64,000 bases of DNA from Arthrobacter wenxiniae (GCF_013376105.1 NZ_JAAMFM010000017.1:23785-87784); one strand, 5' to 3'; positions 42,818 to 51,916 are shown, numbered from the stretch's first letter. Translations and numbers: made by a program. The notes: generated from the sequence alone by a model not told the origin.

Positions 42818-44995
42818 TTACCCGGCCTGGGCGAGGACCAGCGGCAGGACCTGGGTGACGCCGGCCTGGCGGAGGGCGCGGCCGGCGACGGTCAGGGTCC
42901 AGCGGCTGTCCACGAGGTCGTCGATGAGCAGGACGGGCCCGCCGGGGTAGGCGGTGATGGCAGCGGCCAGCTCGGGGCCCACGCTGAACCTGTCCCAGAC
43001 ACCGGCCAGCCGGTAGGCGCTGTTGCCGCCGCGCTCCCCCGTGGGACCGCCAAACTCGAGCGACAGTTCCCCCAGGTACGGCAGCCTGCCGATCTCGCAC
43101 ATGGCCTGCGCCAGTGAGCGGACCAGTTGCGGCCTGCCCCGCGACGGCAGGGCCGCCACGGCCACGGGACGGCCCTGCCCGCCCCAGCGGGCCTGGCCCC
43201 AGTCGCGCAGCACCCCGACCACGGCCCGGGCCATGGCCGGGTCCAGGGGCCCGTCCGGCGCTCCGGCGGCAAACATGGCCCGGAGCGCGTTGCCCCAGCC
43301 CAGGTCCGTCAGCCTGGCCAGGACCCGCCCCGGCGACACCTGCTCCTCCGGCTTGAGCCGGCCCTTGACCGGCACGCCGAGCCGGTCCATCCCGGTGGGC
43401 CACAAGGTCCGCGGATCGATGGGCAGGCCCGCATGGCTCAGCGACTCGCTGGCGGCGGCCACGGCGCCGGCGCCGATGTCCGTGGGGAACCAGCGCCCGG
43501 CACACGAATCGCAGCGCCCGCACGGGGCCGCCGTCGAATCATCAAGGGCCGCGGCCAGGTATTCCATGCGGCAGCCCCCCATCTGCTCATACTCAACCAT
43601 CGAATTCTGTTCGTCGACACGGGCCTGGGCAATGCGCCGGTACCGCTCGGCGTCATAGGTCCATGGCTGTCCGGTGGACTCCCAGCCCCCTGCCACCCGG
43701 CGCACCGCCCCGTCCACGGCCAGCACCTTCAGCAGCAGTTCCAAGGGAGTGCGCCGCAAGTCCACGCGGGCCTCCAGCGCGGGCGTGGACATGGGTCCGG
43801 CGGCCTCCCCCAGCGCCTCCAAAGCAGCCGCGGCCTTCTCGGCCGACGGCATCGACGCGGTGGCAAAGTACTGCCAAATGTCCGCATCCTCGCTGCCGGG
43901 CAGCAGCAGGACGTCGGCATTGGCGCTGCCACGGCCGGCGCGTCCCACCTGCTGGTAGTAGGCCACCGGCGACGACGGCGCGCCCAGGTGGACCACGAAT
44001 CCCAGGTCGGGCTTGTCGAACCCCATGCCCAGGGCGCTCGTGGCCACCAGCGCCTTGACCTGGTTGTTCTTCAGCGCTTCCTCAAGCGCCTCCCGGTCCA
44101 GGGGATCCGTGCGCCCGGTGTAGGGGCGCACCCCGTGGCCGGCCTCGGCCAGCAGCCTCGCCGTGTCCTCGGCGGCGGACACCGTCAGGGTGTAAATGAT
44201 GCCGCTGCCCGGCAGCTCCGCCAGGTGCGTCAGCAGCCACCCCAGCCGGTCGCGCGAATCGGCCAGCCGCAGCACGCCCAGGCGGAGCGACTTGCGGGCC
44301 AGCGGTCCGCGGATGGTGAACACGCCTGCGCCCAGCTGTTCCTCAATGTCGGCCACCACGCGGGAGTTGGCCGTTGCCGTCGTGGCCAGCACGGGAACCG
44401 ACGCCGGAAGCTGGGCAATGAGGTCCGCGATGCGCCGGTAGTCCGGGCGGAAGTCATGCCCCCAGTCGGAAATGCAGTGTGCCTCGTCAATGACCAGCAG
44501 ACCGGTGCGCCGGATCAGCGTGGGAAGCTGGTTCTCCCGGAAGGAAGGGTTGGTCAGCCGCTCCGGGGAGACCAGCAGCACGTCAACCTCGTCGGCCGCC
44601 AGGGCCGCGGAGATCTCGCCCCACTCGGTGGCGTTGGCGGAGTTGATGGCCATGGCCCGCACGCCGGCCCGCTCGGCGGCGGCCACCTGGTCGCGCATCA
44701 GGGCCAGCAGGGGCGAGACGATGAGCGTGGGGCCGGCCCCGCGTGCCCGCAGGAGCAGCGAGGAGACAAAATAGACAGCAGACTTTCCCCAGCCGGTGCG
44801 CTGGACCACCAGGGCCCGGCGTCCGACATCGACCAGCGCCTCGATGGCCTCAAACTGGCCGTCGTGGAAATCGGCGTCGTCGCGGCCCACCAGCCGGCGC
44901 AGGATCTCAAGCCCCTGGGCACGGGTGGGGACAGGCTCGGCCGTCCGGACGGCTCTCGGGGGGTTCGTCTCCTGGGAGTACTCGCTAGGTGTCAT
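42818..44995 (-). CDS. recQ: RecQ-family ATP-dependent DNA helicase with C-terminal phosphoribosyltransferase-like domain
   Basis: A 725-residue DNA helicase for repair. The ATG at 44995 gives MTPSEYSQETNPP. It has the RecQ motif 0 region (FHDGQFEAIEALV), Walker A RTGWGKS (Lys 71), DEAH box VIDEAHCISDWGHDFRPDYRRI, motif IV-VI (GIIYTLTVSAAEDTARLL; YYQQVGRAGRGS) and the RQC zinc cysteines (GGCRMEYL...APCGRCDSCAG). The last ~170 residues are unlike E. coli RecQ and hold a PRPP-loop-like strand, GPVLLIDDLVDSRWTLTVAGRAL. This fusion is seen in actinobacterial RecQ proteins, where its role is unclear. The gene diverges from manB. Confidence 0.93.
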   Translation of the reverse strand: MTPSEYSQETNPPRAVRTAEPVPTRAQGLEILRRLVGRDDADFHDGQFEAIEALVDVGRRALVVQRTGWGKSAVYFVSSLLLRARGAGPTLIVSPLLALMRDQVAAAERAGVRAMAINSANATEWGEISAALAADEVDVLLVSPERLTNPSFRENQLPTLIRRTGLLVIDEAHCISDWGHDFRPDYRRIADLIAQLPASVPVLATTATANSRVVADIEEQLGAGVFTIRGPLARKSLRLGVLRLADSRDRLGWLLTHLAELPGSGIIYTLTVSAAEDTARLLAEAGHGVRPYTGRTDPLDREALEEALKNNQVKALVATSALGMGFDKPDLGFVVHLGAPSSPVAYYQQVGRAGRGSANADVLLLPGSEDADIWQYFATASMPSAEKAAAALEALGEAAGPMSTPALEARVDLRRTPLELLLKVLAVDGAVRRVAGGWESTGQPWTYDAERYRRIAQARVDEQNSMVEYEQMGGCRMEYLAAALDDSTAAPCGRCDSCAGRWFPTDIGAGAVAAASESLSHAGLPIDPRTLWPTGMDRLGVPVKGRLKPEEQVSPGRVLARLTDLGWGNALRAMFAAGAPDGPLDPAMARAVVGVLRDWGQARWGGQGRPVAVAALPSRGRPQLVRSLAQAMCEIGRLPYLGELSLEFGGPTGERGGNSAYRLAGVWDRFSVGPELAAAITAYPGGPVLLIDDLVDSRWTLTVAGRALRQAGVTQVLPLVLAQAG

Positions 44996-45184
44996 GCCAT
45001 CCAGTATTCCAGTGGCCACCGACGCGCAGGTCCGCCGACGGCAGCCGACCTCCCAGCTGTGGACAACCTGCCGGCGCGAGGCCCTGTGGAGGGCCCGCTG
45101 CCAAGCAGGCCCCGTGGAGGACCCGCGTGTGGCGCCTGTGGACAACCAGCGCGGACCGACAGGGCAGCCGGTAGCATGGGAGGT

Positions 45185-46597
45185 GTGACTACCGCAGAGA
45201 ATGTACCCGTTGACCTGTCCGCCTCGTTCAAGGCCTACGACGTGCGTGGCATTGTGGGCCAGACCATTACGGCCGCGTCCGTGGAAGCCGTGGGCGCGGC
45301 TTTCGTGGACGTGCTCGAACTGGCCGGGGAAACCGTGCTGGTGGGCGGGGACATGCGCCCCTCCTCCCCGGGGTTTTCCCAGGCGTTTGCCGAGGGCGCA
45401 GCCGGCCGCGGCGCCAACGTGCAGCTGTTGGGGCTGATCTCCACCGACGAACTGTACTTTGCCTGTGGCGCCCTGAACGCTGCCGGCGCCGTGTTCACGG
45501 CCAGCCACAACCCGGCCGAATACAACGGCATGAAAATGGCCAAGGCCGGGGCCGTGCCCGTCTCCTCCGAAACCGGGCTGCTGGACATCCGGGACTTGGC
45601 CCAGAAGTATCTCGCCGACGGCATTCCCGCCGGCGAGAAGGGCGCCATCACCGACACCGACGTCCTGGCGAAGTACGCCGCGTACCTGCGTACCCTGGTG
45701 GACCTCTCCGGCTCCCGCCCGCTGAAGGTAGTGGTGGACGCCGGCAATGGCATGGCCGGCATGACCACCCCGGCCGTCCTGGGCGACACCCTCCTGCCGG
45801 GCCTGCCCTTCGAGATCGTCCCACTGTATTTTGAGCTGGACGGCACCTTCCCCAACCACCCGGCCAACCCGTTGGAGCCGGCCAACCTGCGCGACCTTCA
45901 GGCCGCCGTCGTCAAGCACGGGGCGGACATCGGCCTGGCGTTCGACGGCGACGCCGACCGCTGCTTCGTCATCGACGAGCTCGGCGCCCCGCTCTCGCCG
46001 TCGGCCGTCACCGCCCTTGTGGCGCGCCGGGAGATTGCCCGGGCCCAGGCCGCCGGCGAGGAACACCCCGCGGTCATCCATAACCTGATCACCTCCCGCG
46101 CCGTCCCCGAACTCATCGCCCACGACGGCGGCCGGCCGGTCCGCACGCGGGTGGGCCACTCCTTCATCAAGGCCACCATGGCGGCCGAGGGAGCCGTGTT
46201 TGGCGGGGAGCACTCCGCGCACTACTACTTCCGCGACTTCTTCAACGCGGACACCGGGATGCTCGCGGCCATGCACGTCCTCGCCGCCCTGGGCGAACAG
46301 GACAAGCCGCTCTCCGAGCTGGGCCGCGAGTATGAGCCCTACGTCTCCAGCGGCGAGATCAACTCCCAGCTCGCCGACGTCCCGGCGGCCGTGGCCCGGG
46401 TGCGCGCTGCGTACACGCGCGACGACGTCACCGTGGACGAGCTCGACGGCCTCACCTTCACCGCCTCGGACGGAAGCTGGTGGTTCAACCTGCGCGCCTC
46501 CAACACCGAGCCGTTCCTGCGCCTGAACGCCGAGGCCGTCGACGCGGTCACCATGGCGGACATCCGCGACGACGTCCTGGCCCTGGTTCGCCAGTAG
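45185..46597 (+). CDS. manB: phosphomannomutase/phosphoglucomutase
   Basis: An alpha-D-phosphohexomutase of 470 residues that moves phosphate between C6 and C1 of mannose or glucose to feed GDP- or UDP-sugar synthesis. It has the N-terminal FKAYDVRGIVG, active-site serine loop VFTASHNPAEYNGMK (Ser about 107), metal loop GLAFDGDADRCF (about 253-264), sugar-specificity loop FGGEHSAHYYFRDF and phosphate-binding RASNTEPFLRLN. The GTG at 45185 gives MTTAENVPVDLSASFKAYDVRG; an ATG three codons earlier is also possible. It diverges from recQ and reads towards the small gene at 46632. Confidence 0.93.
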   Translation: MTTAENVPVDLSASFKAYDVRGIVGQTITAASVEAVGAAFVDVLELAGETVLVGGDMRPSSPGFSQAFAEGAAGRGANVQLLGLISTDELYFACGALNAAGAVFTASHNPAEYNGMKMAKAGAVPVSSETGLLDIRDLAQKYLADGIPAGEKGAITDTDVLAKYAAYLRTLVDLSGSRPLKVVVDAGNGMAGMTTPAVLGDTLLPGLPFEIVPLYFELDGTFPNHPANPLEPANLRDLQAAVVKHGADIGLAFDGDADRCFVIDELGAPLSPSAVTALVARREIARAQAAGEEHPAVIHNLITSRAVPELIAHDGGRPVRTRVGHSFIKATMAAEGAVFGGEHSAHYYFRDFFNADTGMLAAMHVLAALGEQDKPLSELGREYEPYVSSGEINSQLADVPAAVARVRAAYTRDDVTVDELDGLTFTASDGSWWFNLRASNTEPFLRLNAEAVDAVTMADIRDDVLALVRQ

Positions 46598-46631
46598 CCC
46601 CCAATCCCAACAATTTTTCCAGGAGCATACA

Positions 46632-47105
46632 GTGGATGAAAACACCCCTTCCGGCACACCCGGGGCAGCCGATGACGAAGCCGACAAGCTGGTCCAGGAA
46701 GACCTGAACAAGCTGATCGGCACCGCCCTGGGTGTTGCCGGCGACCAGATAGAAAGCCATGGCGCGTTCGTGCCAGTGGCGCTGGCGGTCAGCAAGGACG
46801 GCGACATCAGTCTGGTGGCCGTCTCCCCCAATGCCGTCGACGGCGGGGCGGAAACCGAACTGGACGCGGATGCGATGATCGCGGACCTCGTTGAGGCGCT
46901 CACGCAGCAAAAGGAACAAAACCGTGCGGCCGCCGTCGTCTGCGACATCCACCTGCCCGACGACGCCACGGACGCCATCCATGTCATGGCAGAGCACAGC
47001 AGCGGCGTGAGCGTCTCCGCCGTGCGCCCCTACCGGCAGACGCCCGGCGGGTGGGACTTTGGCAATCCCTTCCTGGAGCCTGGCGAGAAGCAAATCTGGG
47101 TCTAG
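46632..47105 (+). CDS. conserved-looking protein of unknown function
   Basis: A 157-residue acidic soluble protein (MDENTPSGTPGAADDEADKLVQEDLNKLIG...). No domain was recognised. The GTG at 46632 follows AGGAG at good spacing, and codon use matches the neighbours, so it is very probably expressed. It sits 34 bp after manB and 3 bp before the Rrf2 regulator, both on the same strand, which suggests one transcript. Motifs such as FVPVALAVSKDGDISLVAVSP and AAAVVCDIHLPDDATDAIHVMAEHSSG look like a small alternating alpha/beta fold. Confidence 0.75.
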   Translation: MDENTPSGTPGAADDEADKLVQEDLNKLIGTALGVAGDQIESHGAFVPVALAVSKDGDISLVAVSPNAVDGGAETELDADAMIADLVEALTQQKEQNRAAAVVCDIHLPDDATDAIHVMAEHSSGVSVSAVRPYRQTPGGWDFGNPFLEPGEKQIWV

Positions 47106-47108
47106 ACG

Positions 47109-47552
47109 GTGCGGATCAACGCTTTTTCCGATGTAAGCCTGCGTGCGCTCATGGTGCTGTCCACGGAGCGGGAGCTGTTGACCACGCGCATGATTGCCGA
47201 TGCCGTGGGCACGCCGTACAACCATGTCAGCAAAGCCGTCCTGAAGCTGCGCCAGCTGGGCCTGGTGGAGGCGGTCCGCGGGCGGGCCGGCGGCGTCCGC
47301 ATCTCGGAAGTGGGCCTGGCCGCCACGGTGGGAGGCGTGCTGCGCGCCTTGGACGACCGCAGGGACGTTGCCGACTGCCAGACGGACAGCGGCGACTGCC
47401 CCCTGGTGTACGGCTGCGGGCTCCGGGGGGCCCTCAATCAGGCCCGGGAGGCATTCTACGCCTCGCTGGACAATGTGACGATCGCCAGCCTCCTCCGGAC
47501 ACACTCCCCCGGACCCATTCCAGTGACCTTGCTCACGTCCTGGCAGGCGTGA
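47109..47552 (+). CDS. nsrR: Rrf2 family regulator, NsrR type (nitric oxide response)
   Basis: A 147-residue winged-helix regulator. It opens MRINAFSDVSLRALMVLSTE, with the HTH in TTRMIADAVGTPYNHVSKAVLKLRQLGLVEAVRGRAGGVRIS. Three cysteines follow in ADCQTDSGDCPLVYGCGLRGAL, the Fe-S ligand set of NsrR. In this family the cluster senses NO and releases DNA. The next gene is flavohemoglobin, the standard NsrR target, and a matching box lies between them. The GTG start is 3 bp after the preceding gene. Confidence 0.88.
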   Translation: MRINAFSDVSLRALMVLSTERELLTTRMIADAVGTPYNHVSKAVLKLRQLGLVEAVRGRAGGVRISEVGLAATVGGVLRALDDRRDVADCQTDSGDCPLVYGCGLRGALNQAREAFYASLDNVTIASLLRTHSPGPIPVTLLTSWQA

Positions 47553-47573
47553 TCCGCGCCGTTTCGGGAACTT

Positions 47574-47590
47574 TTCTACGATGCGTAGAA
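47574..47590. promoter_or_regulatory. 17-bp palindrome upstream of hmp
   Basis: TTCTACG-ATG-CGTAGAA, perfect 7-bp arms, just after the regulator's stop codon and about 84 bp before the hmp ATG. It may be a second regulator site or a small transcription attenuator. Confidence 0.5.
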
Positions 47591-47613
47591 GTGGCCGGAT
47601 TAATGTGGCTTCA

Positions 47614-47636
47614 ATGTCGCATTTGAAATGCTACTT
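47614..47636. promoter_or_regulatory. candidate NsrR box
   Basis: The reverse strand reads AAGTAGCATTT-C-AAATGC-GACAT, close to the known NsrR pattern of AAGATGCATTT half sites in inverted array. It ends 37 bp before the hmp start codon. Confidence 0.6.
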
Positions 47637-47673
47637 TGGGATTGTCAGCAACAATCAAGCCCAAGGAGTAGCG

Positions 47674-48846
47674 ATGCTATCCGAAAAATCCCGCCCGTTG
47701 ATTGAAGCAACACTGCCGTTGGTGGGAGCCCGCATGGGTGCCATCACGCCTAACTTTTACAGCCGCATGTTTGCCGCCCACCCCGAACTGCTGGACGGCC
47801 TGTTCAGCCGTGCCAACCAAAACAACGGAGAGCAGCAAAAGGCGCTGGCCGGCTCCATCGCCGGATTTGCCTCCGCCCTCGTGGCCAATCCCGATGTCGT
47901 CCCGGAACAGATGCTCAGCCGCATCTCCCACAAGCACACCTCCCTGGGCATCACCGAGGACCAGTACGACATTGTGTACAAGTACCTCTTTGAGGCCATC
48001 GCCGAGGAGCTCGCGGACGTCATCACGTCGGAGATCGCCGGGGCATGGTCCGAGGTCTACTGGCTCATGGCCAACGCCATGATCAAGATCGAAAAGGGCC
48101 TCTACGCTCTTCAGGCCAACGACAAGATGTGGATGCCCTGGACCGTGGTGGAAAAGAACCCGGCCGGCACCGACTGCATGACCTTTGTGCTTGAGCCCGC
48201 CGACGGCACCCCCGTCACGGCCGGCCGGCCCGGCCAGTATGTCTCCGTCAAGGTGGCCCTTCCCGACGGCCTGCTCCAGTGCCGCCAGTACTCGCTCTCC
48301 GCTGACGTGGAGTCCACCACGCGCCGCGTCTTCACCACCAAGCGCGACGACGGAGGCGAGGTCTCACCCGTGCTGCACAACAACGTAAAGGTGGGGGACG
48401 TCATCGAACTTTCCAACCCCTATGGCGATCTGACCCTCGACGGCGAGGGCGCCATCGTGTTGGCAACGGCCGGCATTGGCTGCACCCCCTCCGCGTCGGC
48501 CCTGCGCGCGCTGGCCACCGCAGGCGAGGACCGCGAGGTTTTGGTGCTGCACGCCGAGAAGAACCTCGAGGCCTGGGCCCTGCGCGAGCAAATGACCACC
48601 GACGTGGACGCGATTGACAGCGCCACCCTTCAGCTCTGGCTGGAGGAGCCCACCGACGGCTTCCACAAGGGCTTCATGACCCTGGACGGCCTGGACATCC
48701 CGACGGACGCGTCCTTGTACGTGTGCGGCCCCCTGCCCTTCATGAAGGCCATCCGCAACCAGGCCATCGACGCCGGCATTCCGGCCGCAAGGATCCACTA
48801 CGAAGTGTTCGGCCCGGACCTCTGGCTGGCCGGAGCGGCCTCCTAG
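47674..48846 (+). CDS. hmp: flavohemoglobin, nitric oxide dioxygenase
   Basis: Oxidises NO to nitrate with O2 and NAD(P)H in the cytosol. The 390-residue protein has a globin domain (~1-140; proximal His in SHKHTSLGITEDQYDIVYKYL, about residue 88), an FAD domain (~150-250; CRQYSLSADVES) and an NAD domain (~260-390; VLATAGIGCTPSASALRAL, LYVCGPLPFMKAI). Length and order are those of E. coli Hmp. The ATG at 47674 follows AAGGAG; the upstream frame has no globin-like sequence. It lies downstream of the NsrR-type gene and is terminated by a strong hairpin shared with pck. Confidence 0.95.
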   Translation: MLSEKSRPLIEATLPLVGARMGAITPNFYSRMFAAHPELLDGLFSRANQNNGEQQKALAGSIAGFASALVANPDVVPEQMLSRISHKHTSLGITEDQYDIVYKYLFEAIAEELADVITSEIAGAWSEVYWLMANAMIKIEKGLYALQANDKMWMPWTVVEKNPAGTDCMTFVLEPADGTPVTAGRPGQYVSVKVALPDGLLQCRQYSLSADVESTTRRVFTTKRDDGGEVSPVLHNNVKVGDVIELSNPYGDLTLDGEGAIVLATAGIGCTPSASALRALATAGEDREVLVLHAEKNLEAWALREQMTTDVDAIDSATLQLWLEEPTDGFHKGFMTLDGLDIPTDASLYVCGPLPFMKAIRNQAIDAGIPAARIHYEVFGPDLWLAGAAS

Positions 48847-48858
48847 CCGAACAAAGCG

Positions 48859-48910
48859 GTGGCGCGGTGGTTGCTGACAACGGAAACGTTGTCAGCAACC
48901 ACCGCGCCAC
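48859..48910. terminator. 23-bp perfect hairpin between convergent hmp and pck
   Basis: Arms 48859-48881 and 48888-48910 are exactly complementary (starting GTGGCGCGGTGGTTGCTGAC) with the loop GGAAAC. It stands between two convergent stop codons and probably ends both transcripts, despite lacking T-runs. Confidence 0.75.
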
Positions 48911-48920
48911 AGCTGTTTAA

Positions 48921-50750
48921 TTAGGCGGCGAAGCGGGCCTTTAGGTCTTCAAGCTCGGCGGCCATTTCGGCCGGGAGCGAGTCGCCAAATCGGGCGTACC
49001 ACTCGTCGATGCCCCTGAGTTCCTCTTGCCATTCGGCCGGAACCACCTTGAGCGCATCCGCCAGGTCCGACGGCGCCACCTCCAGGCCGTCCAAATCCAG
49101 GGAGGCGGGGGTCGGGACGAAACCGATCGGCGTCTCGACGGCGTCGGCCGTGCCCTCGATGCGCTCGATGGCCCATTTGAGCACGCGGCTGTTTTCGCCG
49201 AAGCCCGGCCAGGCGAAGCCGCCGGTGGACGTGCGGCGGAACCAGTTGACCAGGAAAATCTTGGGCAGCCGTGCCTGGTTGGCCTTGCCGGAGAGTTCAA
49301 TCCAGTGCTTGAGGTAGTCGCCGGCGTCGTAGCCGATGAAGGGCAGCATGGCCATCGGGTCGCGGCGGACCACCCCGACGGCGCCGGCGGCGGCGGCCGT
49401 GGTCTCCGAGGACAGGGTGGAACCCATGAAGATGCCATGCGTCCAGTCGCGGGCCTGGGTCACCAGGGGGATGGTGGTCTTGCGGCGGCCGCCGAACAGG
49501 ATGGCGTTGATCTCCACGCCCTCCGGGGAGAAGTATTCCGCCGAAAGCATGTCCACCTGGTCGATGGGCGTGCAGAACCGGGAGTTCGGGTGGGCGGCGG
49601 GACGCCCGGTACCGGGCGTCCAGCTGTTGCCCTCCCAGTCGGTCAGGTGGGCCGGCACGTCGTCGGTCATGCCCTCCCACCACACGCCGCCGTCGTCCGT
49701 CAGGGCCACGTTGGTGAAGATGGAGTTGCCCTTGGCGATGGCCGCCATGGCGTTGGGGTTGGTGGACCAGCCGGTGCCGGGGGCCACGCCGAACAGGCCG
49801 GCCTCCGGGTTGACCGCGCGCAGTTCGCCGTCCTTCCCAAAGCGCATCCAGTTGATGTCGTCGCCCAGGGTCTCGGCCTTCCAGCCGGCTATGGTGGGGT
49901 CAAGCAGGGCAAGGTTGGTCTTGCCGCAGGCCGACGGAAACGCTGCGGCGACGTGGTAGCTCTTGTTCTCGGGGCTTGTGAGCTTGAGGATGAGCATGTG
50001 CTCCGCCAGCCAGCCCTCGTCACGGGCCATGACCGAGGCGATGCGCAGGGCAAGGCACTTCTTGCCCAGCAACGCGTTTCCGCCGTAGCCGGAGCCGTAG
50101 GAGAAGATGGAGCGCTCCTCCGGGAAGTGCACAATCCACTTCTCGTCGCTGCACGGCCAGGCCACGTCCTGCTGGCCGGGTTCCAGCGGGGCGCCTACGG
50201 AGTGGAGGGCGGGAACAAAGAACGCGTTGGTCAGCTCGATCTGGCGCAACACATCGGTGCCGATGCGGGCCATGATGCGCATGGAGGCCACCACATAGGC
50301 GGAGTCGGTGATCTCGACGCCGTATTTGGGATCCTCGGCGTCGAGCGGGCCCATGACGAAGGGAATGACGTACATGGTCCGGCCACGCATGCTGCCGGCG
50401 AAGCGGTCCTTCAAGATCGCCTTCATCTCCGCCGGGTCCATCCAGTTGTTGGTGAAGCCGGCGTCGCGCTCCTTTTCGGAGCAGATGAACGTGCGGCCCT
50501 CGACGCGGGCGACGTCCTTGGGATCCGAGAACGCAGCGAAGGAGTTGGGGAACAGTTCCGGGTTCAGCCGGGTCAGGGTTCCGGAGTCGACCAGTTCACC
50601 CGTAAGCGCCGCATATTCCTCCGCGGACCCGTCAACCCAGTGGATGTCCCGCGGCTGGGTGAGCGCTGCAATTTCAGCGACCCACGCGGCGAGGCCTGCG
50701 TGGGTGGTGGTTGCCTGCTCAACAGAATCCTGCACTGGCGCGTGGCCCAT
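48921..50750 (-). CDS. pckG: phosphoenolpyruvate carboxykinase (GTP)
   Basis: Converts oxaloacetate to PEP using GTP, the entry step of gluconeogenesis. The 609-residue protein has the GTP-type hallmarks: [33 protein letters not shown], the kinase-1a loop with its unusual Cys in [15 protein letters not shown], metal/PEP residues in [13 protein letters not shown], and [26 protein letters not shown]. The ATG at 50750 is chosen because AAGGGA stands 7 bases before it; an ATG 15 bp upstream lacks a ribosome site. A 14-bp palindrome lies about 165 bp upstream. With lactate and pyruvate formed by the fucose and sialate pathways, it would support growth on those sugars. Confidence 0.96.
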   Translation of the reverse strand: MGHAPVQDSVEQATTTHAGLAAWVAEIAALTQPRDIHWVDGSAEEYAALTGELVDSGTLTRLNPELFPNSFAAFSDPKDVARVEGRTFICSEKERDAGFTNNWMDPAEMKAILKDRFAGSMRGRTMYVIPFVMGPLDAEDPKYGVEITDSAYVVASMRIMARIGTDVLRQIELTNAFFVPALHSVGAPLEPGQQDVAWPCSDEKWIVHFPEERSIFSYGSGYGGNALLGKKCLALRIASVMARDEGWLAEHMLILKLTSPENKSYHVAAAFPSACGKTNLALLDPTIAGWKAETLGDDINWMRFGKDGELRAVNPEAGLFGVAPGTGWSTNPNAMAAIAKGNSIFTNVALTDDGGVWWEGMTDDVPAHLTDWEGNSWTPGTGRPAAHPNSRFCTPIDQVDMLSAEYFSPEGVEINAILFGGRRKTTIPLVTQARDWTHGIFMGSTLSSETTAAAAGAVGVVRRDPMAMLPFIGYDAGDYLKHWIELSGKANQARLPKIFLVNWFRRTSTGGFAWPGFGENSRVLKWAIERIEGTADAVETPIGFVPTPASLDLDGLEVAPSDLADALKVVPAEWQEELRGIDEWYARFGDSLPAEMAAELEDLKARFAA

Positions 50751-50914
50751 CGTGTATCCCTTCATTGGGTCAGTGGTCTGTCTAAAGGCTATGGCCTGGA
50801 AATTGGCAATTCCGGGCATTGGACGTGGGATGTACGAGTCTGGAGGGACGGCAAACTACCTAGAATCCGCGGTTTATCCTTCTTCGCGCCGACCTCAAAT
50901 GTGAGGCAGATCAC

Positions 50915-50928
50915 CTAGACCGGTCTAG
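50915..50928. promoter_or_regulatory. 14-bp palindrome in the pck / tRNA-Arg intergenic region
   Basis: CTAGACCGGTCTAG is a perfect palindrome made of two GGTCTA-type half sites, arranged tail to tail compared with GntR/DasR-like operators. It lies between the pck promoter region and the tRNA-Arg promoter. The rest of the 50751-50953 gap shows nothing else. Confidence 0.5.
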
Positions 50929-50953
50929 TGTCAAGGGGTGTGGTTCGTTCGAT

Positions 50954-50983
50954 TTGTACACACAGCCCCGGACAGGTTAGAGT
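50954..50983 (+). promoter_or_regulatory. promoter of tRNA-Arg
   Basis: TTGTAC and TAGAGT, 18 bp apart; the same hexamers as the tRNA-Thr promoter at 6726. Confidence 0.65.
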
Positions 50984-51025
50984 TATTCACGGCCCGAGGG
51001 TCGAAGGCAAAAAGAAACAGAATAT

Positions 51026-51098
51026 GCGTGCGTAGCTCAACGGATAGAGCATCTGACTACGGATCAGAAGGTTGGGGGTTCGAATCCCTTCGCGCGCA
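51026..51098 (+). tRNA. tRNA-Arg (anticodon ACG)
   Basis: Acceptor GCGTGCG/CGCGCGC (one T-G pair), discriminator A, D-arm GCTCAACGGATAGAGC, anticodon loop CTACGGA (ACG, Arg, A34 presumably edited to inosine), T-arm GGGGGTTCGAATCCCTT. CCA is not encoded. Confidence 0.96.
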
Positions 51099-51107
51099 CT
51101 TTGCAGG

Positions 51108-51141
51108 AAAAGGCCCCAAGCTTCGGCTTGGGGCCTTTTTT
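51108..51141 (+). terminator. intrinsic terminator after tRNA-Arg
   Basis: A 14-bp stem (AAAAGGCCCCAAGC) with TTCG tetraloop, ending in a run of six Ts. Confidence 0.92.
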
Positions 51142-51184
51142 GCACGCGCCGTCCGGGCGCACCCAAAAGCTGTGTTCCGGGGCG

Positions 51185-51916
51185 TCAGTCCTTGTTGACG
51201 AATTCCAGGATCTTGTGGCGGATGCCGTCGAAGTGGCGGCTCAGGAGTTTGGATGCGGTGCCCGCGTCCTTGGCCACCACGGCATCGTAAATCGCCCGGT
51301 GCTGGGCGGCCGTGTCGACCAGGTCCGTCGCGGTGATGCCGACTTCCAGGTGGATCTTGCGGTACACCTTCCAGAACACGCTCATCAGGTTCATCAGGAG
51401 GTCGTTGCCGAGAGGTTCGAAGAGGAGCCGGTGGAACTCGGCGTCGGCCTCGGCGAAGGTCTCCCCCTTGCCGGCCAGCGTTTCCATCTTCACCACTGCC
51501 TCTTCGATGCGCGCCAGGTCCGCGGCCGTCGCCAGGCCGATGCAGCCGCCGATCAGGCCGGATTCGAGGGCCTGGCGGATGTCCACCAGCTGCAGCGCCT
51601 CCAACCCTTCGTGGCGCAGGGACAGGCGCCCGCGGAACGTGAGGCCGTCGGCGAGCGCATCAAAATTGCTGGGCGCCACAAACATCCCAAAGCCGTGGCG
51701 GATCTCGATGACGCCCAGGGCCTGGAGCACCTTGAGGGATTCACGAAGCGTGTTGCGGCCCACGCCCAGGACTTCTGACAGCTCGCTCTCGGTGGGCATG
51801 GGATCGCCCGCGTCCAGGTCGCGGTCCAGAATAAGCTCCATGATGTCCGCCTGCAGGGCGCGCAGGCGCACATGGGCACTGAACCGTGCACGCGGGACTA
51901 CGGTGGAAGTGGCCAA
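51185..51916 (-). CDS. GntR/FadR-family regulator of the sialic-acid locus
   Basis: A 243-residue regulator. The winged helix (LRALQADIMELILDRDLDAGDPMPTESELSEVLGVGRNTLRESLKVLQALGVIEIRHGFGMFVA) is followed by an FCD ligand domain with its metal-type residues (VDIRQALESGLIGGCIGLA; EADAEFHRLLFEPLGNDLLMNLM; AQHRAIYDAVVAKDAGTASKLLSRHF). The TTG at 51916 is preferred because AGGAG lies 5 bases before it; an ATG at 51979 without a ribosome site would add 21 residues. It diverges from the importer/nan operon across a 343-bp control region. By context it acts as a NanR-like repressor. Confidence 0.87.
   Translation of the reverse strand: MATSTVVPRARFSAHVRLRALQADIMELILDRDLDAGDPMPTESELSEVLGVGRNTLRESLKVLQALGVIEIRHGFGMFVAPSNFDALADGLTFRGRLSLRHEGLEALQLVDIRQALESGLIGGCIGLATAADLARIEEAVVKMETLAGKGETFAEADAEFHRLLFEPLGNDLLMNLMSVFWKVYRKIHLEVGITATDLVDTAAQHRAIYDAVVAKDAGTASKLLSRHFDGIRHKILEFVNKD

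Noticed and set aside
43127..45184. Long N-terminal extension of the phosphomannomutase frame
   Set aside because: It lies antisense to recQ; the family N terminus begins at the GTG at 45185.
42818..46987. A 1389-codon open frame on the minus strand
   Set aside because: Only the part from 44995 down is RecQ. The upstream part is the antisense of the phosphomannomutase and neighbouring genes, kept open by high GC.
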